Source: Micrococcales bacterium | GTDB lineage: Bacteria > Actinomycetota > Actinomycetes > Actinomycetales > Microbacteriaceae | Direction of reading: 5' to 3' | NCBI GenBank assembly: GCA_017306245.1 | Contig: JAFKIY010000001.1 | Span: 372,001 to 436,000, forward strand | DNA length: 64,000 bases | In this document: positions 29,353 through 37,716 of the stretch, piece after piece | Layout of the letters: each line of letters begins with the position of its first letter | How positions within the stretch are numbered: the first letter of the stretch is position 1 | Made by a program: the position numbers and the translations under genes | Notes under the pieces: generated by a model | Told to the model about the DNA's origin: nothing | Database searches by the model: none | The model's input: only the letters and a program-made list of their open reading frames with translations

Positions 29353-30693
29353 ATGGACAAGCAGCGTGACTTCGTTCTGCGCACCATCGAGGAGCGCGGC
29401 GTCAAATTCGTGAGACTGTGGTTCACGGATGTCGTGGGCACGCTCAAATCCGTGGCCATCGCGCCAGCCGAAGTGGAGGGCGCCTTCGCCGAAGGCGTCG
29501 GCATCGACGGTTCCGCCATCGAGGGACTCACCCGACGTTTCGAGGCGGACGTCCTCCTGAATCCCGACCCGGCGACGTTCCAGATTCTGCCGTGGCGCGG
29601 CGAAATCGACCCCACCGCCCGCATGTTCTGCGACATCTCCACCCCGGACGGCGAACCGGCCGTCGCTGATCCGCGGAATGTGCTCAAGCGCACCCTCGAG
29701 AAGGCCGCCGAGCGCGGATTCACGTTCTACACGCATCCGGAAATCGAGTTCTACCTGTTGAAGAGCTCGAAACTGGATGATCAGGGCCGCCCGGTCCCCG
29801 TGGACTCTGCCGGGTACTTCGACAACGTCCCGGGCGGCACGGCGCACGACTTCCGCCGCCGCTCCGTGCGGATGCTGGAGGACCTCGGGATCTCCGTCGA
29901 ATTCAGCCACCACGAAGGCGGCCCCGGCCAGAACGAAATCGACCTCCGCTACGCGGACGGCCTGACCACCGCGGACAACGTCATGACGTTCCGCACGGTC
30001 GTCAAGGAGGTCGCGATCGAACAGGGCGTGTACGCCACGTTCATGCCGAAGCCGTTCTCCGAACACCCAGGCTCGGGCATGCACACGCACATGTCGCTGT
30101 TCGAGGGCGACACCAACGCGTTCTTCGAAGCCGGAGCCCAGTATCAGTTGTCGAAGGTGGGCCGACAGTTCATCGCCGGCCTCCTCAGGCACGCGCCGGA
30201 GATCACGGCCGTCACGAACCAGTTCGTGAACTCCTACAAGAGGCTCTGGGGAGGCGGCGAGGCTCCCAGCTTCGTGTGCTGGGGCCACAACAACCGGTCG
30301 GCGCTCGTGCGGGTTCCGCTGTACAAGCCGAGCAAGGGGCAGAGTTCGCGTGTCGAATACCGGGCGATCGACTCCGCCGCGAACCCGTATCTGGCTTACT
30401 CGCTCCTGCTGGCGGCAGGGCTCAAAGGCATCGAAGAGGGTTACGAACTTCCCGCCGAGGCTGAAGACAACGTGTGGGATCTCACCGATTCCGAGCGCAA
30501 AGCGCTCGGGTACAGTCCGCTGCCGGCGAGCCTCGACCACGCCACCTCCATCATGGAAGGCTCCGAGCTCGTCGCTGAAACCCTCGGCGAACAGGTGTTC
30601 AACTACGTTCTGCTCAACAAGCAGCGCGAATGGAGCGCCTACCGCGCCCAGGTGACACCGTTCGAACTGGCCAGCAACCTGGAGATGCTCTAG
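29353..30693 (+). CDS. glnA: glutamine synthetase, GlnA2-type
   Basis: A 446-residue type I glutamine synthetase. Metal and ammonia-site blocks are present: HPEIEFYLL, HHEGGPGQNEIDLRYADGL and GSGMHTHMSLFEG, plus the ATP-site Arg region SSRVEYRAIDSAANPYLAYS. At the position of the adenylylation tyrosine the sequence reads EDNVWDLTDSER, with Trp in place of Tyr, as in the GlnA2 group, so this protein is probably not a target of GlnE. It is five bases ahead of glnE and probably co-transcribed with it. Start ATG at 29353 with GAGGAG just upstream. Confidence 0.93.
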   Translation: MDKQRDFVLRTIEERGVKFVRLWFTDVVGTLKSVAIAPAEVEGAFAEGVGIDGSAIEGLTRRFEADVLLNPDPATFQILPWRGEIDPTARMFCDISTPDGEPAVADPRNVLKRTLEKAAERGFTFYTHPEIEFYLLKSSKLDDQGRPVPVDSAGYFDNVPGGTAHDFRRRSVRMLEDLGISVEFSHHEGGPGQNEIDLRYADGLTTADNVMTFRTVVKEVAIEQGVYATFMPKPFSEHPGSGMHTHMSLFEGDTNAFFEAGAQYQLSKVGRQFIAGLLRHAPEITAVTNQFVNSYKRLWGGGEAPSFVCWGHNNRSALVRVPLYKPSKGQSSRVEYRAIDSAANPYLAYSLLLAAGLKGIEEGYELPAEAEDNVWDLTDSERKALGYSPLPASLDHATSIMEGSELVAETLGEQVFNYVLLNKQREWSAYRAQVTPFELASNLEML

Positions 30694-30698
30694 CGCAC

Positions 30699-33680
30699 AT
30701 GGCCCGATCGAAGCCTTCGGAAGGGCGGGCAACGCTCTCGGAGCTCGCTCGACTGGGTTTCGCGGAACTGGCGTTGGCGAAGACCCGCCTGGAGGATTTC
30801 GCGCCGGACATCCTCCCGCACCTCGCCGCGAGCGCCGACCCGGATCAGGCGCTCCGGTTTCTCTCCCAGTTGAAGGAGCGCGCGCCTCACGAGCTCGCGC
30901 AGTCCCTCTCGGCACCGGATGCCGCGGCGCGACTCATCCGTGTTCTCGGCGCCTCCGCCGGGTTCGGCGACTTCTTCCGGCGGCGGCCCGAACACCTGGC
31001 AAGCCTGGCGGAACCGTTGGAGGCGCTTCCCTCGTGGGAATCGATGCGAGCCGAGTTGGGTTCAGCGATCGACGACCCGGACGTGAGCGGTCAGGCCAGG
31101 CAATCTGCCATGCTGTCTCTCAGGCTGCAGTATCGGCGCATCCTGGTTCGGATCGCCGCATTCGACCTGGAGCAGGAGGACCAGCCCGGCGGCGTCGGCG
31201 ATGTCGCCGAATGCCTCGCCGATCTGGCGGGTGCCACGCTCGACGTCGCGCTGGATCTGGCCCGCGCCACCGCACCGTTTCCCGCCGAGGAGGTTGAGGC
31301 AACCCGGCTGGCAGTTCTCGGAATGGGCAAGGCTGGCGCCCGAGAACTCAATTACGTGAGCGACGTCGATGTCATCTACATCGCGGAAGCAGGCCCCGGG
31401 CTTTCCGCCGACCGCGCGATCGAAATCGGCACGTGGCTCGCGGTGCACTTGGGGCGCATCGTCCAGAGTCCCGACGTCGAGCCGGAACTGTGGGAACTCG
31501 ATGCGAACCTTCGACCGGAGGGCAAGGACGGTGCGCTCGTGCGCACGCTGGAGTCGCACCGGGCCTACTATGAACGCTGGGCGAAGGGCTGGGAATTCCA
31601 GGCCATGATCAAAGCCAGGCCGATCGCGGGCGATCAGGAGCTCGGCGGGCGATTCCTCGGCGTGGTCTCGCCGCTCGTGTGGTCGAGCGCTAGCAGGGAG
31701 AACTTCGTCGGTTCGGTGCAGCGGATGCGCGAACGCGTCACGGAGCACATCCCGCCCGACGAGCGCGACGTGCAGCTGAAGCTGGGAAGGGGCGGACTTC
31801 GCGACATCGAGTTCACGATCCAGCTGCTCCAACTCGTGCACGGCCAGACGGATGAACACGTGCGCCAGACCGGGACGCTCCCCGCCCTGCACGCCCTTGC
31901 CGAACGCGGGTACATCGGACGCGACGAAGCGGCGAGCTTCGGGCGGGATTACCGGTTCCTGAGGCTCCTCGAGCACAGGATCCAGCTGTCACGACTGCAC
32001 CGCACCCACCTCATGCCGCGCGACGAGAATGCGTTGAGGGTGCTCGCCCGCTCGAGCGGCCTCGCGAGCACGGCAACCGAGTTGAGCGAACGCTGGCGCA
32101 CCGTGAAGACCGAGGTGCGGTCCCTGCACGAGCGGCTGTTCTATCGCCCCCTGCTTTCCGCCGTTGCGTCGCTTCCCGAGGAAGGGTTCGCGCTCACGAG
32201 CGAGCAGGCGGTCGCACGGCTCTCGGCGATCGGGTTCCACGACTCCGAGGGGGCTCTTCGGCACATCGGGGCGCTCACGGCGGGGTTGTCCCGTCGCGCA
32301 ACCATCCAACGCAACCTCCTGCCGATCCTGTTGCAGTGGTTCGCGGAAGGCGCTGACCCCGATCGCGGGCTCCTTGTGTTTCGCCGCCTGAGCGACGCGC
32401 TGGGCGAATCGCCGTGGTTCCTGCGCATGCTCCGCGATTCGTCCGGTGCCGGGCATCGCCTCACCCAGTTGCTGTCCGGAAGCAGGCTCGTCGGCGACCT
32501 GTTCGAGCGCATTCCGGAGGCTGTCGCCTGGCTCGAAAGCGACGCAGAACTGGTTCCCCGGCCCCTCGCCGTGCTCGAGGAAGAGGGCCGCGCCATTGCG
32601 AAACGGCATTCGTCGGAGCCGGAGGCGGCCGCCGTGGCGGTGCGAACGGCGCGTCGGCGCGAGATTCTGCGCATCGCCGTCGCGAGCATACTCGATCTGC
32701 TCACGGTGGAGGAATTGGGCCACGCCCTCGCCGACGTGATGACCGCGACGATTCGCACGGCCCTGGCCCTCGCGCGCGCAACCGTGGGCCGCGACTCGCC
32801 TAAGGGAATGGAGTTTGCGGTCATCGGGATGGGGCGATTCGGCGGCCGGGAACTCGGTTTCGGGTCCGACGCCGACGTCATGTACGTGTACCGCGCGCCG
32901 GAGGGTAAGGGCGAGGAGTCCCAGAAAGCCGCCGAGCGAATCATTGCGGAGCTGGGGAAGCTCACCGAGGACATCCAGTTTCCGCTCGACCTGGACAGCG
33001 GGCTGCGGCCGGAAGGGAAGTCCGGCGCGATAGTCCGTTCCCTCGATTCCTATCGCGCCTACTACGAACGCTGGTCGCTCACCTGGGAGGCGCAGGCTCT
33101 GCTGCGCGCCCGCACAGTCGCGGGAGACGACCCGCTGGCCCGCGATTTCGAACTGCTCGCGGATGAGGTGCGGTACCCGGCGGCGATGTCGAAGTCGGAC
33201 ATCCGCGAAGTGCGCAGGATCAAGGCGAGGGTCGAGGCGGAGCGGCTGCCCCAGGCCGCCGAGCCGGCGCGGCATTTGAAGCTCGGCCGGGGCTCGCTGA
33301 GCGACATTGAATGGCTCGCGCAGTTGCTGCAGCTGCAGCACGCCGCCAGCGTGGTCGGGCTCCGCACCACATCGACCCTTCAGGCGCTTGAGGTCGCTCA
33401 GGAGGCCGATCTCCTCACGGCGTCCGATGTGCGCACGCTGCGCGCCGCCTGGCTGTTCGCCTCGCGCACCCGTTCGGCCATGACCCTGTGGACGTCGAAG
33501 ACCTCCGACGTGCTGCCGCGCGACCGCGAGCAGCTCGACGGAATAGCCCGCCTCATGGGGTATCCGCCCCGGTCGGCGAGCCGACTCGAGGACGAATACC
33601 TGCGGGTTACCCGGCGCGCGCGCCTGGTGTTCGAGACGCGCTTCTACGGCGATACAGTCTCTCCTGCGCACGCCCGCTAG
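30699..33680 (+). CDS. glnE: glutamine synthetase adenylyltransferase/deadenylylase
   Basis: A 993-residue bifunctional enzyme that adds and removes AMP on glutamine synthetase. Two nucleotidyltransferase domains are visible: the first near residues 205-235 (GMGKAGARELNYVSDVDVIY) and the second near 705-735 (GMGRFGGRELGFGSDADVMY), each followed by the LKLGRGGLRDIE or LKLGRGSLSDIE motif. The first half is the deadenylylase, the second the adenylylase. The ATG at 30699 lies five bases after the glnA stop. The conjugative element begins right behind its stop codon. The usual target, GlnA1, is not in the window; it may lie beyond the element. Confidence 0.95.
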   Translation: MARSKPSEGRATLSELARLGFAELALAKTRLEDFAPDILPHLAASADPDQALRFLSQLKERAPHELAQSLSAPDAAARLIRVLGASAGFGDFFRRRPEHLASLAEPLEALPSWESMRAELGSAIDDPDVSGQARQSAMLSLRLQYRRILVRIAAFDLEQEDQPGGVGDVAECLADLAGATLDVALDLARATAPFPAEEVEATRLAVLGMGKAGARELNYVSDVDVIYIAEAGPGLSADRAIEIGTWLAVHLGRIVQSPDVEPELWELDANLRPEGKDGALVRTLESHRAYYERWAKGWEFQAMIKARPIAGDQELGGRFLGVVSPLVWSSASRENFVGSVQRMRERVTEHIPPDERDVQLKLGRGGLRDIEFTIQLLQLVHGQTDEHVRQTGTLPALHALAERGYIGRDEAASFGRDYRFLRLLEHRIQLSRLHRTHLMPRDENALRVLARSSGLASTATELSERWRTVKTEVRSLHERLFYRPLLSAVASLPEEGFALTSEQAVARLSAIGFHDSEGALRHIGALTAGLSRRATIQRNLLPILLQWFAEGADPDRGLLVFRRLSDALGESPWFLRMLRDSSGAGHRLTQLLSGSRLVGDLFERIPEAVAWLESDAELVPRPLAVLEEEGRAIAKRHSSEPEAAAVAVRTARRREILRIAVASILDLLTVEELGHALADVMTATIRTALALARATVGRDSPKGMEFAVIGMGRFGGRELGFGSDADVMYVYRAPEGKGEESQKAAERIIAELGKLTEDIQFPLDLDSGLRPEGKSGAIVRSLDSYRAYYERWSLTWEAQALLRARTVAGDDPLARDFELLADEVRYPAAMSKSDIREVRRIKARVEAERLPQAAEPARHLKLGRGSLSDIEWLAQLLQLQHAASVVGLRTTSTLQALEVAQEADLLTASDVRTLRAAWLFASRTRSAMTLWTSKTSDVLPRDREQLDGIARLMGYPPRSASRLEDEYLRVTRRARLVFETRFYGDTVSPAHAR

Positions 33681-33899
33681 CCAGGCGGCTTACACCCCGT
33701 AGTACAGCTCGGCTTGAGGATCTGAGAACCGGAGGGTGTCCCACAGGATCGTACTCCCCTGTGAATACAGGGAAGTGCGATGTTAAGCATGGGGTGGGTC
33801 GCTGCTGCCGCTGTCCGAGAACCTGTCCGTTTTGCGGATTCTTGGCCGTCCTACGGGGTTCGCTGGAGGACGACGGGTGGTGCCGCCTACCTCATTGGT
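33681..33899. other. probable attL region between glnE and the excisionase
   Basis: These 219 bases have no credible gene. They carry a compact inverted repeat CCCTGT-GAAT-ACAGGG at 33757-33772, the kind of short palindrome found at integrase or Xis binding sites, and lie between the chromosomal gene glnE and the integrase module. The core att sequence cannot be defined without the right end. Confidence 0.4.
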
Positions 33900-34124
33900 A
33901 TGAGCGACGACCGCCCCCGCCTCTGGACTCCGCAGGAGCTTGCAGAGTACACGGGCATCCCGATCAGGACGCTCGCTGACTGGCGGACCGAGCGTGCGCG
34001 CAGCCGAGGTCTCGGATTGCCGTTCGTCGCACTCTCGTCGCACAACGTCCGCTACCGCGATGAGGATGTCGAAGCGTTCATCGCCGGGCGGATCGTGGCC
34101 CCGACGGACAGGGCGGGCGACTGA
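33900..34124 (+). CDS. xis: excisionase-like helix-turn-helix protein
   Basis: A 74-residue DNA-binding protein of the MerR/Xis-like winged helix type: LWTPQELAEYTGIPIRTLADWRTERARSRGLGLPFVALSSHNVRYRDEDVEAFI. The ATG at 33900 is a better start than the upstream one at 33780 because the HTH begins 8 residues later. Its TGA overlaps the integrase ATG (TGATG), a translation coupling common for xis-int pairs in actinomycete elements. It should bend attachment DNA and steer the integrase toward excision. Confidence 0.8.
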   Translation: MSDDRPRLWTPQELAEYTGIPIRTLADWRTERARSRGLGLPFVALSSHNVRYRDEDVEAFIAGRIVAPTDRAGD

Positions 34125-35446
34125 TGGCGCGGCCGAAGCGCGCACTCGGCGAACTCGGCAAGGTGACCTACACCGTCGAGCCGAGCGGTCTCGTCATCGC
34201 GCGAGGACGGGTCTATGACGGCAACGGGCATGAGCGCCGTCCGAGCGGCAGCGGAGCGACCGAGGCCGAGGCGCTGGCCGCATTGCAGGAGGCGGCTGAT
34301 GTCGCTGTCGGTCGAGTCCTGGCGCGACGAACGCAGTTCATGACCGTCGCAGAGCTGGCGACGACGTGGCTGAAGACGGCGTATCACGACGACGATCCAC
34401 GGGTGCTGCGCCAGCGCCGCGAGCAGACGGTCGATGGCTACGCATCGGTGGTCCGAGCGCATGTCATCCCGCGTGCCGGTGCCATCCCCATTGCCGACAT
34501 CACCGCCGACCGCGCCGACGGTCTGCTCATGGACATCGCACGAGAGAAGTCGGTGACGACCGCGAACAAGGTGCGGAACGTGATGTCGCTCATGTTCGAC
34601 TGGGCGATCCAGCAAGGGCACTTCTCGGCTGCCGGGTCGATCCAGCAGACGCGGTATGGAGCGGTCGTTGTGGCGAACCCGATCCGTGCGACCAGGCGAG
34701 CGGATGAGCCGGACACGGTGTACTTCGAACTCGACGCGGTGCAGGTAAAGTACGTCCTCCATCTCATCCGCGACGTGTGGCCGGAGCGGCATCGGACGCG
34801 CTATCCGGTGGGCCGTCGGCCCAACTACAAGCTGCTCGCCGACTACATCCTCATCACGCTCGGCACCTCCGAGAGGACCGCGGAGCCGATTGCGATCCGG
34901 TTCCAGGACGTGCGGTTCGAGGCGGTGGAGCAGCCGGACGGAAGCCTGACGATGGAGGCACTCGTCTGGGTGGGCGGGACGATGGTTCGCACGAAGTCCC
35001 GCGGTCTGTTCCGTCAGGACTCGCCCAAGGCGGAGCGGCAGAAGCGTTGGGTTCGCGTTCCGAAGTTCGCAGCCAAGGTTCTGAGTGAACTCGTGGCGAG
35101 CCACGTTCCCGATCCCGAACGGAATCCAGACGACGTCCTGTTCACTACCGAGCGCGGCCGTCCGCGCGATCCCAGCGCGGTCGGCGAACTGTTGCGGATG
35201 TTCCGCCGCGAGTTCGAGCCGGAGCTGCTGGCTATCGGGGTCGATGCCGAGCACCTCACCTTCCGTAGCCTCCGCAAGGCCGTCGCTGCGGCGGTATCGG
35301 ACACGGCCGGCGTCGAGGTCGCACGCGATCTGCTCGGGCACAGTGACGCGGCGATCACCGAGGGGCACTACGCGAAGCGCCCTGATCTCATCGTCGAAGT
35401 CGCGGCCGATGCGCTCGACGAGGTGTTCGCGGGCATCGACGCATGA
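34124..35446 (+). CDS. int: tyrosine recombinase/integrase
   Basis: A 440-residue phage-type integrase. Its N-terminal arm-binding and SAM-like core-binding domains (about 1-200; VAELATTWLKTAY) lead to a catalytic domain with Arg251 in GTSERTAEPIAIR, the LTFRSLRKAV box, the LLGHSDAAI motif and the nucleophile Tyr416 in ITEGHYAKRPDL. The spacing HS...Y is usual. The tyrosine lies some 24 residues from the C-terminus. It inserts and, with Xis, removes the element; the target is next to the glnE 3' end. Coupled to xis by TGATG overlap. Confidence 0.93.
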   Translation: MARPKRALGELGKVTYTVEPSGLVIARGRVYDGNGHERRPSGSGATEAEALAALQEAADVAVGRVLARRTQFMTVAELATTWLKTAYHDDDPRVLRQRREQTVDGYASVVRAHVIPRAGAIPIADITADRADGLLMDIAREKSVTTANKVRNVMSLMFDWAIQQGHFSAAGSIQQTRYGAVVVANPIRATRRADEPDTVYFELDAVQVKYVLHLIRDVWPERHRTRYPVGRRPNYKLLADYILITLGTSERTAEPIAIRFQDVRFEAVEQPDGSLTMEALVWVGGTMVRTKSRGLFRQDSPKAERQKRWVRVPKFAAKVLSELVASHVPDPERNPDDVLFTTERGRPRDPSAVGELLRMFRREFEPELLAIGVDAEHLTFRSLRKAVAAAVSDTAGVEVARDLLGHSDAAITEGHYAKRPDLIVEVAADALDEVFAGIDA

Positions 35447-35515
35447 ACTGCCGCGAAGAGGGAGAACTGATGATGCACAGATACGCTTCGCTGACTGTGC
35501 AGGTGGAGGTAGGAT

Positions 35516-35887
35516 GTGAGCATGACCCCGGCACCCTTGACGATCGACCCCGAGGACGTGCGCGCCAGCGCGCGGGAGACTTCGGAGCTCCCCGCCTGGT
35601 TGGAGAAGGTGGCGGAGTACGTCCAGCGCGCGGCCTCCGAGGGCGAGACCGTCACGTTGACGGCGAAGCAGCGGATGCTCACCCCGGAGCAGGTCGCATC
35701 GCTGACCGGGGTGTCGCGCTCCACTATCTCTCGCAAGATCAAGGCGGGGGAGATTCACGCCGTCAAGGTCGGCAACCGCAACCGCATCCCCTACGAGGAA
35801 TACCAGCGGTGGTGGGACCAGGCGATGGGCGACGTGATCGAGCTGGTGCGCGATGACCTCCGGGAAGACCTTTTCGGCACCCGGTGA
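35516..35887 (+). CDS. helix-turn-helix protein, probable antitoxin of a PIN toxin
   Basis: A 123-residue protein with a central excisionase-family HTH: LTPEQVASLTGVSRSTISRKIKAGEIHAVKVGNRNRIPYEEYQRWWDQ. The N-terminus is acidic and helical, the C-terminus basic-acidic and could mask a toxin. It is directly followed by, and overlaps, a PIN-domain gene, the usual order antitoxin-toxin. Either GTG 35516 or ATG 35522 could be the start; GGAGGT at 35505-35510 suits the first. A 7-bp inverted repeat TGCACAG/CTGTGCA at 35474-35501 just upstream is a candidate operator for autoregulation. It may help hold the element in the cell. Confidence 0.75.
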   Translation: MSMTPAPLTIDPEDVRASARETSELPAWLEKVAEYVQRAASEGETVTLTAKQRMLTPEQVASLTGVSRSTISRKIKAGEIHAVKVGNRNRIPYEEYQRWWDQAMGDVIELVRDDLREDLFGTR

Positions 35888-36533
35888 CGTGACCTTCGTC
35901 TTCCTCGATGCGAATGTCGTAGCCAAGCCCGTCACACGCACCCTGTTGATGGTCGGCGCGAGCCGCAGCGGGTTCGTCGTGGGATGGAGCGCGACCGCCG
36001 AGGCGGAGGCTGCCCGCCACATGCGCCCGAACGCGACCCGGCCCGTGGACTTGCGGCGGCGCTACGGCGGCGAGTTGACCCCTACCGGGAACGTGGCGAG
36101 GCGGTTCGAGGCCACGGACGCCAAGGACCGCCAACTCCTTGCCGACGCGGAAGCGGCCGGGGCGCGATTCATCGTCACCGAGGATGTGGACGACTACGGG
36201 CTGGCCGATCTTGCCAGCGTCGGCATCTCGGCGGTGAACCCCGACCTGTTCCTTGCGGAGCGTCTGACGCGCGCGGCGTACACCTTTGTCATCCGGCGAT
36301 TCGTGGAACTCCAGGTGAGTCCACCGACGACGCCCGCGCAGTTCCATGCCGCCATCGCCAAGAACCACCCGCGCCTATTCGCCACACACGCTGACCTCTA
36401 CGAGGTCGAGCCCGAGCGCGGCATCCACGGCGAGCCGGAGGTGATCTTCCGCGGCACGCGCTGCCTGCGCTGCGAGCGGATCGTCGCGGATCCGGCCACG
36501 GTCATCGACGGGCTCGGCCCGGAGTGCCGCTGA
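35853..36533 (+). CDS. PIN-domain protein, probable toxin, with C-terminal cysteine motif
   Basis: A 226-residue PIN ribonuclease-like protein. The acidic metal site is formed by VFLDANVV (first Asp) with ATDAKDRQLLADAEAAGA and TEDVDDY. A long helical region follows and the last 30 residues carry RCLRCER...GLGPECR, a CxxC plus C pattern that may bind zinc; such a tail is not usual in short VapC toxins (about 130 residues). The start may be ATG 35853 or GTG 35889, both in frame. It partners the overlapping HTH gene. RNA cleavage is inferred from the fold only. Confidence 0.75.
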   Translation: MTSGKTFSAPGDVTFVFLDANVVAKPVTRTLLMVGASRSGFVVGWSATAEAEAARHMRPNATRPVDLRRRYGGELTPTGNVARRFEATDAKDRQLLADAEAAGARFIVTEDVDDYGLADLASVGISAVNPDLFLAERLTRAAYTFVIRRFVELQVSPPTTPAQFHAAIAKNHPRLFATHADLYEVEPERGIHGEPEVIFRGTRCLRCERIVADPATVIDGLGPECR

Positions 36534-36534
36534 G

Positions 36535-37629
36535 CTACAGCCGCGGGGCGTTGCCCGACAGCGTGGCCGCGGGCGTCGCGGCGACGAAGGCGGGGGAGTC
36601 GTCTTCCCGTGCCGTGCCCTCTCGCGAGCCCAGGTTCGGCTCGTAGGTGCGCACGGTCTCGACGGTCAGCTCGGTGCAGCTTGTCTGGACGCCGGGTGCG
36701 TTCAGGCCGTCGGAGGCCGGGGGTTCCGGCATCTGGATGTCGTGGGCTCCGGTGACGATCCGCGCTGTCCCGCTGCACAGCAGTTCGTGTGGGCCTGAGC
36801 TGGTGGCGCTCGTGATCGGGCCAGGCACAGCCCCGACATCGCGGCCGAAGGTGGCGGCGCGAGCGGCGACCAGGAGCGAGCCAGAGCGGACGCCTGCCTC
36901 GACGATGACGCTCGTGTCCGAGAGTGCGGCGAGTAGCCGTGCGCGCTGCACGAAGCGCAGCCTGGTCGGCGCGCATCCGGGCGGGATCTCGCTGAGCAGA
37001 GCGCCGTTCGCGGCGATGCGCTCGAACAGCTGCTGATTGCCCGCCGGGTAGGGCCTGTCCAGGCCGCCAGCGAGGACGGCGATGGTCTTACCGCCCGCGT
37101 TGAGCGCGCCCCGGTGGGCGGCGGCCTCGACGCCGTAGGCGCCTCCACCGACGACGATGCCGCCGCGCTCAGCGGCTCCGGTCGCAAGCTCGGCGGCGAC
37201 GAACTCGCCGTAGCTCGACGCGGCGCGAGATCCCGTGAGCGTGACGAGCCGCTGGACGGGGGTTCGGAGGGTGTCGACCTCACCGAGCACCCACAGCGCC
37301 AGCGGCGGGGTGACGCCGCCGATGGCGAAGCCCTCGGGCCACTCGGGATCGCCGGGGATCGAGACGTGCAGGCGGTGACGCTGGGTTGCGTCGATGACCT
37401 GCTGGAACGCCTGGGGCCTGAGCCGGGGAGCGGCGAGGTCTCGCCAGAGCGCGGCAGCCTCCGTATCGACGCCGGGGACAGGCTCGGTCGAGGTGAGGAG
37501 GCGAAGTGTCTCCTGGGCCCCGACCGCGGCTATCACCGCGGCGGTGGTGGCCTCGCCCGGCTCGAAGGCGATGGCGAGCGCGATCCTGGCGCTCCGCTCA
37601 TTGGTGGTGAGCGATTCGATCGTCTCCAT
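36535..37629 (-). CDS. DprA/Smf-like DNA-processing protein of the element
   Basis: A 364-residue protein with the DprA Rossmann domain: VTLTGSRAASSYGEFVA near residue 130 and IVVGGGAYGVEAAAHRGAL near 160, then AVPGPITSATSSGPHELL. DprA binds single-stranded DNA and loads RecA; copies on mobile elements may help the incoming strand survive. There is no SAM or winged-helix domain at the C-terminus. Instead it ends with a 19-residue segment (ELTVETVRTYEPNLGSREG, 36616-36672) that reappears in the helicase. The ATG at 37627-37629 has GAGAGGA upstream; an earlier start in the frame is less likely. It is the last gene of the leftward series and converges with the PIN gene. Confidence 0.85.
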   Translation of the reverse strand: METIESLTTNERSARIALAIAFEPGEATTAAVIAAVGAQETLRLLTSTEPVPGVDTEAAALWRDLAAPRLRPQAFQQVIDATQRHRLHVSIPGDPEWPEGFAIGGVTPPLALWVLGEVDTLRTPVQRLVTLTGSRAASSYGEFVAAELATGAAERGGIVVGGGAYGVEAAAHRGALNAGGKTIAVLAGGLDRPYPAGNQQLFERIAANGALLSEIPPGCAPTRLRFVQRARLLAALSDTSVIVEAGVRSGSLLVAARAATFGRDVGAVPGPITSATSSGPHELLCSGTARIVTGAHDIQMPEPPASDGLNAPGVQTSCTELTVETVRTYEPNLGSREGTAREDDSPAFVAATPAATLSGNAPRL

Positions 37630-37716
37630 GTTCGCGTCCTCTCCGCTGTCCAGGCACCTGGCCTCACGAGAGAGGTGCACCCGTGGTGCCGCCCGGAGGC
37701 GGCTCGGCAGTGGCGG

